Position numbers and translations under genes: made by a program
The notes under the pieces: generated by a model
What the model was told of the DNA's origin: nothing
The model's database searches: none
Seen by the model: the letters and a program-made list of their open reading frames with translations, nothing else
In this document: positions 44,928 to 53,316 of the stretch, one piece after another
How the letters are laid out: the number at the start of each line of letters is the position of its first letter
Position numbering within the stretch: position 1 is the stretch's first letter
Assembly (NCBI RefSeq): GCF_000337195.1
Contig: NZ_AOID01000013.1
Location: 91,011-155,010, forward strand
Direction of reading: 5' to 3'
DNA length: 64,000 bases
From: Natrinema versiforme JCM 10478
Lineage (GTDB): Archaea; Halobacteriota; Halobacteria; Halobacteriales; Natrialbaceae

Positions 44928-45518
44928 CTACTCGGACTCGTAATCCGCCCAGAGGTATCGTGTGGCGACGCTGCGGTAGGGCCGCCACTGTTCGGCGACC
45001 TCGCGCATCTCCGCTCGAGTCATCTCCTCGCCGTCGCCGTACAACCCTTCGATCGCCCGACGGACGGCGAGGTCGCCGAGGGGCAACACGTCCTCGCGCT
45101 CCAAGACGAACAGGAGGTACATGCGCGCCGTCCACGGGCCGATGCCCTTGATTTCGGTGAGGGCATCGACGACCGCCTCGTTCGAGTGGTCGGCCAGCCC
45201 CTCCCGCGTGAAATCGTTCTCGCGGAACGCGCGGGCGGCGTTGCGCAGGTACTCGACCTTGCTCCGAGAGAGGCCGGCCCCGAGCAGCGCCTCGTCCTCC
45301 GCGTCTAACACCGCTTCGGGCGTCACCTCGCCGCGGAACAGTTCGAACACGCGGTCGCGGACGGCGGCGGCGCTCGCCGTCGATAACTGCTGATTGATGA
45401 TCGAGATACAGAGCCGCTCGTACTCGTCCCAGTCCTGTTCGACGTACGGATCGTGTCGGTCGATGAGCTCCGCCATCACGGGGTCTCGACGCAGTTCGGT
45501 GTGTGCCTCCTCGAGCAT
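44928..45518 (-). CDS. HhH-GPD DNA glycosylase (AlkA/3-methyladenine type)
   Basis: 196 residues from ATG at 45518 (MLEEAHTELRRDPVMAELID). WDEYERLCISIINQQLSTAS is the family start; GLSRSKVEYLRNAARAF follows; the helix-hairpin-helix is LTEIKGIGPWTARMYLLFVL and the catalytic Asp is in LPLGDLAVRRAIEGLYG. It excises alkylated purines to start base-excision repair. There are no Cys ligands of an iron-sulfur cluster, so it is not the EndoIII/MutY type. The 260-residue longer frame adds an Arg/Pro-rich lead and is not supported. Confidence 0.9.
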   Translation of the reverse strand: MLEEAHTELRRDPVMAELIDRHDPYVEQDWDEYERLCISIINQQLSTASAAAVRDRVFELFRGEVTPEAVLDAEDEALLGAGLSRSKVEYLRNAARAFRENDFTREGLADHSNEAVVDALTEIKGIGPWTARMYLLFVLEREDVLPLGDLAVRRAIEGLYGDGEEMTRAEMREVAEQWRPYRSVATRYLWADYESE

Positions 45519-45601
45519 TCGTGTCGGTATCGCGAGAAGGGCCCGGGGAAAGATAGGCGTCTCGGTCGACGGATCAGTCGGTGTCGGCGGTTCTCGTCTC
45601 C

Positions 45602-45685
45602 CTACTCTCGATGTCGCTCGTCGGGCAGGTCGGGCTCGAGGTTCGCCAGTCGCATCGCGTTGCTCGTCACGACCCACAAATCGGT
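45602..45685 (-). pseudogene. C-terminal remnant of a heavy-metal P-type ATPase
   Basis: A minus-strand frame reads PTDLWVVTSNAMRLANLEPD, then LPDERHRE and a stop at 45602-45604. The S/L-x-V-V-T-x-N-A-x-R-L block is the typical last membrane helix of CopA-like P1B ATPases. Nothing upstream continues the roughly 700-800 residue protein: the frame runs directly into the structured repeat at 45686. I infer a deleted transporter gene whose end survived. Confidence 0.5.
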
Positions 45686-45949
45686 TGGCCGGGAACGCGG
45701 TTCGCCGCACTCACGGCGAACCGCGTAACCCGGGGGAGGGCAGGCATTTCACCGAAACCCACCGCGAGCGAAGCCGAAGGCTGAGCGAGCGGGCCGACGA
45801 CTGACTCGGAGCGAGCGGTTGCGCGGCGCTACGCGCCGCGAATAGACGAGCGGTGAAACCGCGAGTCAGCGAGCGGAGAGGAAGGAGGAGTGCTTTTGAT
45901 CGAAATTTTACCGAGGGCCGCCCTCGGCAGCCCGCAGCGTAAAATTTCG
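45686..45949 (-). repeat. Multi-hairpin repeat element, copy B, after the acyl-CoA dehydrogenase stop
   Basis: Inverted relative to copy A. Hairpin 1: CGAAATTTTAC (45901-45911) with GTAAAATTTCG (45939-45949), enclosing CCGAGGG/CCCTCGG (45911-45927). The shared block AGGAGGAGTGCTTTT ends at 45897. A middle region not in copy A carries CTGACTCG/CGAGTCAG-type arms (about 45800-45870) around CGCGGCG/CGCCGCG. Next comes the shared GGGCCGACGACTG block and the GCCGAAGGC tip (TTCG tetraloop on the minus strand). Hairpin 3: GCGGTTCGCC (45697-45706) with GGCGAACCGC (45715-45724). It starts three bases after the gene stop at 45953 and ends against the P-type ATPase remnant. Confidence 0.7.
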
Positions 45950-45952
45950 GTT

Positions 45953-47098
45953 CTAGTCGTCTAAGAGCTCCCGCGCAATCACGTTCTTCTGGATCTCTGT
46001 GGTGCCCTCGTAGATCTGGGTGATCTTCGAGTCCCGGTAGAAGCGCTCGACGGGGAAGTCGTTGACGTAGCCGGCCCCGCCGTGGATCTGGACGGCCTCG
46101 TTGGAGACATCGACGGCGACGCGGGAGGCGTACTCCTTGGCCATCGAGGCGAGTTTCGTGATGTCGTTGCCCTGATCGACGTTCCAGGCGGCCTTGTAGG
46201 TCAGGTTGCGTGCGGCCTCGGTCTTGGTCGCCATGTCGGCGAGTTTGTGCTGGATGGCCTGGAACTCCGAGATGGACTGGCCGAACTGCTCGCGGTCCTC
46301 GGCGTAGTCCAGCGCGGCCTCGAGTGCGCCTCTCGCGATGCCGAGTCCCTGCGCGGCGACGCCGGTTCGGGTGGCGTCGAAGAACTGCATCTGCTGGAGG
46401 AAGGCGGCGTCGCGGTCGCCGACGAGGTTCTCCTCGGGGACGCGGACATCGTCGAAGATTAGTTCGGCGGTGTCGGAGGCGCGGATGCCGAGCTTGCCGG
46501 TGATCTTGTCCGCGGAGAAGCCATCGCGATCGGCCTCGACGATGATCTGGCTGAAGCCGTCGTAGCGGCTCTCGGCGTCGGGATCGGTCTTACAGAGCAC
46601 GACGAAGAAGTCGCCGACGGTGCCGTTGGTGATCCACATCTTGTTGCCGTTGATCACCCACTCGTCGCCGTCCTTCTCGGCGCGGGTCGAAACCGAAGAG
46701 ACGTCCGAGCCGGTGTCGGGTTCCGAAATCGCCGCGCCGGAGATCTTCTCGCCCAGCGCGACGGGCTCTAAGTAGCGTTCCTTCTGGTCTTCGGTCCCGA
46801 ATTCGCGGATGGCCTCGGTCCCGAACGAACAGGCCATGATCGAGAGTGCGATGCCGGGGTCGTGGGAGAACAGTTCCTCGGCGATCAGCGCCGACTCGAG
46901 GGTGGAGTAGCCCGCTCCGCCGTACTCGATGGGGATCGAGGAGCCGACCAGTCCCATCTCGGCGGCTTCGTCGACGATCTCGTGGGGGAACTTCTCCTCG
47001 GTGTCGTACTCCTCGGCGTTGGGGACGATCTCGTTTTCGGCGAACCGACGGACCTCGTCGCGGATCTGCTGCTGTTCTTCGCTGAGTCCGAATTCCAT
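45953..47098 (-). CDS. Acyl-CoA dehydrogenase (short/branched-chain type)
   Basis: 381 residues, standard family length. IPIEYGGAGYSTLESALIAE, then FAD/substrate strands AAISEPDTGSDVSSVSTRAE and WVINGNKMWITNG; RVPEENLVG; the C-domain has QIHGGAGYVNDFPVERFYRD and the catalytic Glu in ITQIYEGTTEIQKNVIAREL (Y-E-G-T position). It forms the trans-2-enoyl-CoA and hands electrons to ETF. It is divergently transcribed from the hydroxyacyl-CoA dehydrogenase/hydratase fusion, 115 bases away, so the two consecutive beta-oxidation steps probably share control. Confidence 0.94.
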   Translation of the reverse strand: MEFGLSEEQQQIRDEVRRFAENEIVPNAEEYDTEEKFPHEIVDEAAEMGLVGSSIPIEYGGAGYSTLESALIAEELFSHDPGIALSIMACSFGTEAIREFGTEDQKERYLEPVALGEKISGAAISEPDTGSDVSSVSTRAEKDGDEWVINGNKMWITNGTVGDFFVVLCKTDPDAESRYDGFSQIIVEADRDGFSADKITGKLGIRASDTAELIFDDVRVPEENLVGDRDAAFLQQMQFFDATRTGVAAQGLGIARGALEAALDYAEDREQFGQSISEFQAIQHKLADMATKTEAARNLTYKAAWNVDQGNDITKLASMAKEYASRVAVDVSNEAVQIHGGAGYVNDFPVERFYRDSKITQIYEGTTEIQKNVIARELLDD

Positions 47099-47120
47099 GG
47101 ACGATCGTTACTAACGGAGC

Positions 47121-47127
47121 GATAAAG
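47121..47127 (-). promoter_or_regulatory. TATA element for the acyl-CoA dehydrogenase gene
   Basis: Minus strand CTTTATC is centred about 26 bases from the ATG at 47098, giving a leaderless mRNA. Confidence 0.5.
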
Positions 47128-47130
47128 AAG

Positions 47131-47150
47131 TTTGTAACCGCCGGTAAACA
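47131..47150. promoter_or_regulatory. Candidate operator between divergent beta-oxidation genes
   Basis: An imperfect palindrome with core ACCG-C-CGGT (47037-like spacing, actual core 47137-47145) sits just outside the TATA of the minus gene, and may control both directions. It is short, so evidence is limited. Confidence 0.3.
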
Positions 47151-47213
47151 GAACTATCGTTTCTATGAGGGGAGAGGGAAACGTTGAAACGGGACCACAT
47201 AGGATGATTGGGC

Positions 47214-49187
47214 ATGGAACTCGAGGATATCAACACCGTCGCAGTTCTGGGTGCGGGCAATATGGGCCACGGGATCGCGGAGGTCGCCGCGATGGCTGGC
47301 TACGATGTGCACATGCGCGACATCAAAGAGGAGTTCGTCCAGAACGGCTACGAATCGATCGAGTGGTCGCTGGGCAAACTCGCCGAGAACGACCAGCTCA
47401 CCGACGAGGAGGCAGACGCAGCCCTCGAGCGCGTGACGCCGCTGGTCGACATGGAGGAAGCCGTCGCGGACGCCGATTTCGTCATCGAGGCGGTCCCCGA
47501 GCAGATGGAGATCAAGAAGGACGTGTACACGGACCTCGAAGAGCACGCCCCCGATCGAGCGATTTTCGCGACGAACACCTCGAGTCTCTCGATCACCGAA
47601 CTCGCCGGGTTCACGGAGCGACCGGAGCGGTTCTGCGGGATGCATTTCTTCAACCCGCCGGTGCGGATGCAGTTGGTCGAAGTGATTTCGGGTGCCGAAA
47701 GCGCCGAGGAGACCCTCGAGGTCACGGAAGCGTTCGCCGAGGATCTCGGGAAGACGCCGGTCCGAGTCCACAAGGACTCGCCGGGCTTCATCGTCAACCG
47801 CATTCTGGTGCCGCTGATGAACGAGGCCGCGTGGCTGGTCAGCAACGACAAGGCGACCATCGCCGAAGTCGACTCGACGACGAAGTACGACATGGGGCTG
47901 CCGATGGGCAGCTTCGAACTCGGCGATCAGGTCGGCAACGACGTCAGTTACCATGTCCTCGAGTACATGAACGAGGTACTGGGCGAGGCCTACGAGCCAG
48001 CCCCGCTGCTCGAGGAGAAAGTCGCAAACGAGGAACTCGGCAAGAAGACCGGGAAGGGCTTCTACGACTACGAGGACGGCGAGGGCGTCCAGATCCCGAC
48101 CGACCAACAGTCGGAGTTCGTCAAAGAGCGGCTCCTCGCGACGATGGCCAACGAGGCCGCGAAGCTGATCGGCGGTGACGTCGCTCCGCCGGAATCGATC
48201 GACGAGGCCGTCCAGCTCGGTGCCGGCTTCCCCGACGGCCCGGTCAAACTGGTCGACGATTACGGCCTCGCGGCCCTCCACGAAACCCTCGAGGAGGCCT
48301 ACGAGGCGACCGGCCACGAGCGCTACGCGCCTGACGAATTCCTCGCCGAGCGAGCCGACGCGGGCGGCTTCTACGAGTCGGCGGACGACGCCGATGGCGT
48401 CGACTTCGAGACGATCCGCCTCGAGTACCCCGGCGACTACGTCGGCCACATCGTCCTCGATCGGCCACACCGGATGAACACCATCAGCGACGAACTGCTC
48501 GAGGAGCTCTCGGCGGCGATCGAGCAGTTAGAGGAAGACGACGAGGTCCGCGCGCTCCTGATCACCGGCGAGGGCGAGAAGGCCTTCTCGGCCGGTGCCG
48601 ACGTACAAAGTATGGCCGGCAGCGGGGCCGACCCGATCGAGGGCCAGGAGCTCTCGCGGCTCGGCCAGCAGACGTTCGGCGACCTCGAGGCCTGCGATAT
48701 GCCCGTCGTCGCGGGTATCGACGGCTTCTGTCTCGGCGGCGGGATGGAGCTGTCGACCTGTGCGGACATGCGCGTCGCCAGCGAGCGCTCCCAGTTCGGC
48801 CAGCCCGAACTCGATCTCGGCCTCATTCCGGGGTGGGGCGGCACCCAGCGGCTCAAACACATCGTCGGCGAGGGTCGCGCCAAGGAGATCATCCTCACCG
48901 CCGAGCGCTACGACGCCGAGACGATGGCCGACTACGGCTTCGTCAACGAAGTCGTCGCCAACGACGACCTCACCGAGCGCGCCCTCGAGCTGGCGACCGA
49001 CCTCGCCGGCGGCCCGCCGATCGCCCAGACGTTCACCAAGCGCGCGATGCTCGCCGGCCGCGACGACACGGAGGCCGGCCTCGAGTACGAGGCCTCCGCC
49101 TTCGGCCACCTGATGGCGACCGACGACCTGATGGAGGGCATCACGGCCTTCATGGAAGACGAGGAGCCGGAGTTCGAGGGCCAGTAA
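47214..49187 (+). CDS. 3-hydroxyacyl-CoA dehydrogenase/enoyl-CoA hydratase fusion
   Basis: 657 residues from ATG at 47214 (MELEDINTVAVLGAGNMGHG). N-terminal dehydrogenase: NAD motif GAGNMG near 14; ATNTSSLSITELAGF; the catalytic His in FCGMHFFNPPVRMQLVEVIS; and SPGFIVNRILVPLMNEAAWL. C-terminal hydratase from about 403: HIVLDRPHRMNTISDELLEE, AFSAGADVQSM, and GFCLGGGMELSTCADMRVAS with the oxyanion GGG. The order is the reverse of bacterial FadB (hydratase first), as in several archaeal fusions including crotonyl-CoA hydratase/3-hydroxybutyryl-CoA dehydrogenases. It performs hydration and NAD oxidation in beta-oxidation. Confidence 0.95.
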   Translation: MELEDINTVAVLGAGNMGHGIAEVAAMAGYDVHMRDIKEEFVQNGYESIEWSLGKLAENDQLTDEEADAALERVTPLVDMEEAVADADFVIEAVPEQMEIKKDVYTDLEEHAPDRAIFATNTSSLSITELAGFTERPERFCGMHFFNPPVRMQLVEVISGAESAEETLEVTEAFAEDLGKTPVRVHKDSPGFIVNRILVPLMNEAAWLVSNDKATIAEVDSTTKYDMGLPMGSFELGDQVGNDVSYHVLEYMNEVLGEAYEPAPLLEEKVANEELGKKTGKGFYDYEDGEGVQIPTDQQSEFVKERLLATMANEAAKLIGGDVAPPESIDEAVQLGAGFPDGPVKLVDDYGLAALHETLEEAYEATGHERYAPDEFLAERADAGGFYESADDADGVDFETIRLEYPGDYVGHIVLDRPHRMNTISDELLEELSAAIEQLEEDDEVRALLITGEGEKAFSAGADVQSMAGSGADPIEGQELSRLGQQTFGDLEACDMPVVAGIDGFCLGGGMELSTCADMRVASERSQFGQPELDLGLIPGWGGTQRLKHIVGEGRAKEIILTAERYDAETMADYGFVNEVVANDDLTERALELATDLAGGPPIAQTFTKRAMLAGRDDTEAGLEYEASAFGHLMATDDLMEGITAFMEDEEPEFEGQ

Positions 49188-49386
49188 CCGAGTCGAACTG
49201 AGCACCCAGCGATCGGATACCCGTTTGGACTGCGTTCGAATTTCGGTGTCTGTTCTCCCCCATATATCCGCTATTCGGCACAACATGAATACCGGATTAT
49301 TGACACTTGGTCACGAGATTTATCACGAAGAGGTACCATTGGTGTCCCGTGGCTGTAATCGATGAAGAGAACGGAGGGGGTACCCG

Positions 49387-49959
49387 ATGAGTGACGGGCC
49401 CGAGGTGCTCGTCGTCGACGACGAAGCTCGTCTCGCGGACCTGTTTGCCGCGTGGCTCCAAGACGAGCGTCCCGTCGCGACGGCGTACGACGGAGAGGAA
49501 GCGCTCGAGAAAATGACCGACTCCGTCGAGGTCGTTCTGTTAGACCGGCGGATGCCGGGACTGTCCGGCGACGAAGTCCTCGAGCAGATCCGCGACGATG
49601 GGTACGATACCCGGGTCGTCATGGTAACGGCGGTCGATCCGGACTTCGATATCATCGAGATGGGCTTTGACGATTACCTCGTCAAGCCGGTCTCGAAGGA
49701 CGAACTCGTCGAGATGGTCGACGATGTCGCCGACCGCTCGGACTACGAGTCGGATATCCAGGAGTACTACGCGCTTGTCTCGAAGAAGGCGCTGCTGGAG
49801 TCCGAGAAGGCAGACCGCGAACTCGCGGACAACGAGGAGTACCAAGACCTCTGTGACCGCGTCGAGGAACTCGAGCAACGAGTCGACGAAACGGTCTCCG
49901 GGATGTCCTCTCACGACGACTTCGTCGGCGCGTTTCAGGACCTCCAGTCCGAGAACTAA
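49387..49959 (+). CDS. Response regulator with HalX domain
   Basis: 190 residues. Receiver: EVLVVDDEARLADLF, phosphoacceptor Asp53 (VVLLDRRMPGLSG), Lys99 (DDYLVKPVSKDEL). The C-terminal HalX domain (about 110-190) is helical: SDYESDIQEYYALVSKKALL, then ESEKADRELADNEEYQDLCD and a coiled end. HalX is restricted to haloarchaea; its output is not settled. A clear Shine-Dalgarno GGAGG precedes the ATG, unlike the many leaderless genes here. Its stop overlaps the stop of the convergent histidine kinase by four bases. Confidence 0.92.
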   Translation: MSDGPEVLVVDDEARLADLFAAWLQDERPVATAYDGEEALEKMTDSVEVVLLDRRMPGLSGDEVLEQIRDDGYDTRVVMVTAVDPDFDIIEMGFDDYLVKPVSKDELVEMVDDVADRSDYESDIQEYYALVSKKALLESEKADRELADNEEYQDLCDRVEELEQRVDETVSGMSSHDDFVGAFQDLQSEN

Positions 49960-51923
49960 TCCGTCGTCTCGAACTCGAAGCGGGCCCCTCCGTCGTCGCT
50001 TTCGGTCGCGCCGACCGACCACCCGTGTCCCGTAGCTACTTCTCTGACGATCCAGAGTCCGATCCCCAGCCCCTCCGTCGACGACGATACCGAGGGATCG
50101 AAGAGGTTCCCGCGTCGGTCATCGGGGAGCCCCTCGCCGTCGTCTTCCACGAAGAAACCGCCGTTCGCGTCGCTTTCGTCCGTCTCGAGCGGCCCGACGC
50201 GAACCGTCTCGGTGGTTTCGCCGTGTTCGATACTGTTCCGGAAGCAGTTCTCGAGGAGTCGCAGCAGTCGCGATCGATCGGCCTCGAGCGTCCTCGTGCC
50301 CGTGACCGACAGCGTCGCGTCGGCCGTCGAGACGTGCTCCCAGGCCTCGCGCGCGGTCGACTCGAGGTCGACGGGGTCGGTGTCGGCCGCCCACTCGCCC
50401 TCGCGGGCGATCGCCAGCACGTCGTCGATGATCGACTCCATGCGGTCGAGTCCCTCGCGGGTCTTGGCGGCGTGGTCGGGGTCCCCGCTGTCCTCGAACA
50501 GGTCGAGATAGCCCTGTGCGACGCTCAGCGGGTTGCGGAGGTCGTGACTGACGATCCGCGCGAAGGCGTCGAGGCGCTCGTTGCGCTCGCGGAGTTGGCG
50601 TTCCCGGCGCTGCCGTTCGGTCACGTCCCGAAGCACGCCGACCGAGCCGAGGAACTCCCCGTCGGGAACGAGCACGGCGATCTGGGCCTCGCAGGGGATC
50701 GTCTCCCCCGGTTTCGTCTCGAGGGTCAACTCGAGGGTATCGGTGCTTCTCCCGGTCTCGAGAAGCGATCGAATGATCGATTCGCCGGCAGTGACATCCT
50801 CGCGGTCGAACAGGATCGAGGCGTGTTCGCCGAGCAGTCCCTCGCGGCTGTAGCCGGTGATCTCGACCAGCGCGTCGTTGACGGTCATGAAGTACCCCGA
50901 TTCGTCGAGGACGTACATCCCGTCGCCAGCCGTCTCGACGAGGCGCTCGTACCGGTGGAGCGCTCGTTCCTGCTGTTCGTGCCGGCCGCGGAGGGCGATC
51001 GTCTCGAGGACGTGGGACGCCGCCGCGGTCGCGTCTCGAATCGCATCCCGCTCGCGCTCGGAGATCGTATCCGTCGCGTAGACGACGGCTACCCCGTACG
51101 GTTCGTCGCTCGTAGCGAGCGGTGCGACGGCGACCGACCGGACGCCGCGCTCGAACGCGAGGTCGCCGAACGGAACGGCGTCTCGATCGGCCTCGTCATA
51201 CTGCGTAGTGTGGATGTCTCCGGTCCAGATGGCTCGCTCGAGCAGCGGCTGGTCGCCGCCGCCGACATCGAACGTTCGCCGGAGCGGCCACTCGGTGGTG
51301 TCCGTATCGGAGAGCCACGGGATGATCGCGCGTTCGCCTCGGTCGTACTCGCCGACCCACGCGAACGCGAATCGGTCGCCGTCGGTCAACTCCTCGCGGA
51401 GCACCCGCTCGACGGTGAGCGGCGACGTGGCGTCGACCAGCCGGCACCGAACGCGATTGACGAGGGTCGCGAGGTCGTCGGACCGATTCTCGAGAGCGTG
51501 AGCGCCCTCGGCGCGGGCTCCCAGGGCGGCGGTTTCAGTGCCGGTACCGGCCGCGACCGCGGCGTTCGGAACGGCGTCGGTTCGCTCGACGATCTCGTCT
51601 GCCAACCGCGCCGCGGAGTCCGTGTTGCCCGCTCGAGAACTGAGGTCCCCCACGACGGCACCCTCCTCGCCGTCGTCCGCCCAGTAGGCCATCGTCGGCG
51701 TCCCTGGAGTTTCGCGTTCGACGCCCTCGATGAGCGCCGGCACGTCCGCGACGGCGCTCGCGTCGATGATGACGGCGTCGATCGACTCTCGCTCGAGTCG
51801 CTCGATCGCCTCGGTGGGTCGCTGGGCGATGACGACATCGACGGGCGCGTCCGTCAGCGACAGCGTAATCGAGGCTCGCGTCGAGCGATCACTGCTCACA
51901 CAAAGCACACGTGGCCGACTCAT
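49956..51923 (-). CDS. Histidine kinase with pseudo-receiver, GAF and PAS domains
   Basis: 655 residues. N-terminal receiver-like domain (PRVLCVSSDRSTRASITLSL, VDAVIIDASAVADVPALIE) keeps Asp but lacks the clear Thr/Lys set, so it may be a pseudo-receiver. GAF-type sensor about 165-320 (RFAFAWVGEYDRGERAIIPW, VRSVAVAPLATSDEPYGVAV). PAS about 330-445 (YVLDESGYFMTVNDALVEIT). HisKA with ARIVSHDLRNPLSVAQGYLD (His near 460) and HATPase (LENCFRNSIEHG, VEDDGEGLPDDRRG, GLGIGLWIV). No membrane helices, so a cytosolic sensor. Convergent with the HalX regulator; a functional pair is possible but unproven. Confidence 0.92.
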   Translation of the reverse strand: MSRPRVLCVSSDRSTRASITLSLTDAPVDVVIAQRPTEAIERLERESIDAVIIDASAVADVPALIEGVERETPGTPTMAYWADDGEEGAVVGDLSSRAGNTDSAARLADEIVERTDAVPNAAVAAGTGTETAALGARAEGAHALENRSDDLATLVNRVRCRLVDATSPLTVERVLREELTDGDRFAFAWVGEYDRGERAIIPWLSDTDTTEWPLRRTFDVGGGDQPLLERAIWTGDIHTTQYDEADRDAVPFGDLAFERGVRSVAVAPLATSDEPYGVAVVYATDTISERERDAIRDATAAASHVLETIALRGRHEQQERALHRYERLVETAGDGMYVLDESGYFMTVNDALVEITGYSREGLLGEHASILFDREDVTAGESIIRSLLETGRSTDTLELTLETKPGETIPCEAQIAVLVPDGEFLGSVGVLRDVTERQRRERQLRERNERLDAFARIVSHDLRNPLSVAQGYLDLFEDSGDPDHAAKTREGLDRMESIIDDVLAIAREGEWAADTDPVDLESTAREAWEHVSTADATLSVTGTRTLEADRSRLLRLLENCFRNSIEHGETTETVRVGPLETDESDANGGFFVEDDGEGLPDDRRGNLFDPSVSSSTEGLGIGLWIVREVATGHGWSVGATESDDGGARFEFETTD

Positions 51924-52068
51924 ACCGGCCGACTCCTGATTCCCGACATCTCCATTGCGACAATTGGTCTATCGGGATACACGATACCAACAGTGATTGT
52001 TCTTTCGCCCAACCGGTACCGAACGGAAGAACGTAGTGGACGGTCCCCACTGCGGTGATTTCTGGCGT

Positions 52069-53220
52069 TCAGGGCGCTTGTCCGTAAATCAGATTGCGCT
52101 GGATCTCGTTTGCCCCCTCGTAGATCACCGGGATTCGCGCGTCGCGGAAGACGCGAGCGATCCGGCGCTCGTCTAAGACCGAGCGGCCGCCGTGGAACTG
52201 CATCCCCTGCTCGGAGACATCGACGGCCGTCTCGGTCGCCTTCGTCTTCGCCATCGCGGCCCAGTAGCCCGCATTGTCCTCGGTTGCGACTTTCTCCCGG
52301 GCGCGCCACGTGAGCGTCCGAGCGCTCTCGAACTCGACCAGCATGTCGGCGAGGCCGTGTTGGACCGACTGGAAGTCGCTGATCGTCCGCCCGAACTCCT
52401 CGCGGTCGTGGGTGAACTCCCACGCTTCCTCGATGGCGGCGGCGGCGATGCCCAGTCCGTGACCGGCGACGGCGATGCGGCCGTGATTGAAGAAGTCCGC
52501 CAGCAGCATGAAGCCGTCTCCCTCGCTGCCGATTATGTTCTCCTCGGGGATCCGGCAGTCATCGAACTCGATGTGTGCCTGCTTCGAGGCGCGCATCGCC
52601 ATCTTCTCGGGGATGTGTTCGGCCTCGTAGCCGTCGGTGTCGGTCGGCACGATGAACATCGAGTGATTGCCGTAGCGGTTGTCCTCGTCGTCGCCGGTAC
52701 GGGCGTAGAGCGTGATCCAGTCCGCCTCAACGCCGTTGCCGATCCAGTACTTCTCGCCGTTGATGACGTACTCGTCGCCGTCTTTCTCGGCCGTGGTCTG
52801 CATCCCTGCGAGGTCGCTGCCGGTATCGGGCTCCGACACCGCGAGCCCGGAGCGCTGCTTGCCCTCCGCGACCGGACGGATGTACTCCTCACACTGCTCG
52901 TCGGTGCCGTGCTCGTAGGTGATCTCGCAGCCGAAACTCGCCAACTGCAGGGTCAGCGCGATCCCCGCGTCGGCCCGGTAGAACTCCTCCGTCATCGCGA
53001 GCAACTGGGCCAGGTCCAGCCCCCGTCCGCCCCACTCCTCCGGGATGTCTTGGGCGACGAGGTTCGCCTCCCGGCCGGCCTCGAGGATCTCCTCCGGATA
53101 CTCCCCCGACTGGAAGTACTCCTGGGCGTTGGGTTCGATGTGTTCGCACGCGAACTCGCGGGCTTCGGCTTTGATCTCGCGTGCGTGCTCCGGGACGATG
53201 CTGTCGTCGAGTAGTTCCAT
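52069..53220 (-). CDS. Acyl-CoA dehydrogenase
   Basis: 383 residues from ATG at 53220 (MELLDDSIVPEHAREIKAEA). Motifs: DIPEEWGGRGLDLAQLLAMT, LAVSEPDTGSDLAGMQTTAE, YVINGEKYWIGNGVEADWIT, RIPEENIIGSEGDGFMLLAD, QFHGGRSVLDERRIARVFRD and VIYEGANEIQRNLIYGQAP, the last holding the usual active-site Glu position. It is a third, separate acyl-CoA dehydrogenase in the window with different sequence from the other two, so chain-length or branched substrates probably differ. It transfers electrons to ETF. Confidence 0.93.
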   Translation of the reverse strand: MELLDDSIVPEHAREIKAEAREFACEHIEPNAQEYFQSGEYPEEILEAGREANLVAQDIPEEWGGRGLDLAQLLAMTEEFYRADAGIALTLQLASFGCEITYEHGTDEQCEEYIRPVAEGKQRSGLAVSEPDTGSDLAGMQTTAEKDGDEYVINGEKYWIGNGVEADWITLYARTGDDEDNRYGNHSMFIVPTDTDGYEAEHIPEKMAMRASKQAHIEFDDCRIPEENIIGSEGDGFMLLADFFNHGRIAVAGHGLGIAAAAIEEAWEFTHDREEFGRTISDFQSVQHGLADMLVEFESARTLTWRAREKVATEDNAGYWAAMAKTKATETAVDVSEQGMQFHGGRSVLDERRIARVFRDARIPVIYEGANEIQRNLIYGQAP

Positions 53221-53316
53221 GTCTCCTCTCACGGACGCTCGGTGGAAATAGTCGGGGGACAATATCGCAACCCGCGACGGACTTCAGCGGGCCGAGCCGC
53301 GCTGTCCCGCCCGCCG

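Noticed and set aside
49284..49364. 26-codon frame MNTGLLTLGHEIYHEE before the HalX gene
   Set aside because: No ribosome site or conservation evidence; the AT-rich DNA is better explained as promoter and leader.
50025..52058. A 677-codon plus-strand frame antisense to the histidine kinase
   Set aside because: Arg/Val/Gly-rich with no domain pattern; the minus-strand kinase has HisKA and HATPase motifs.
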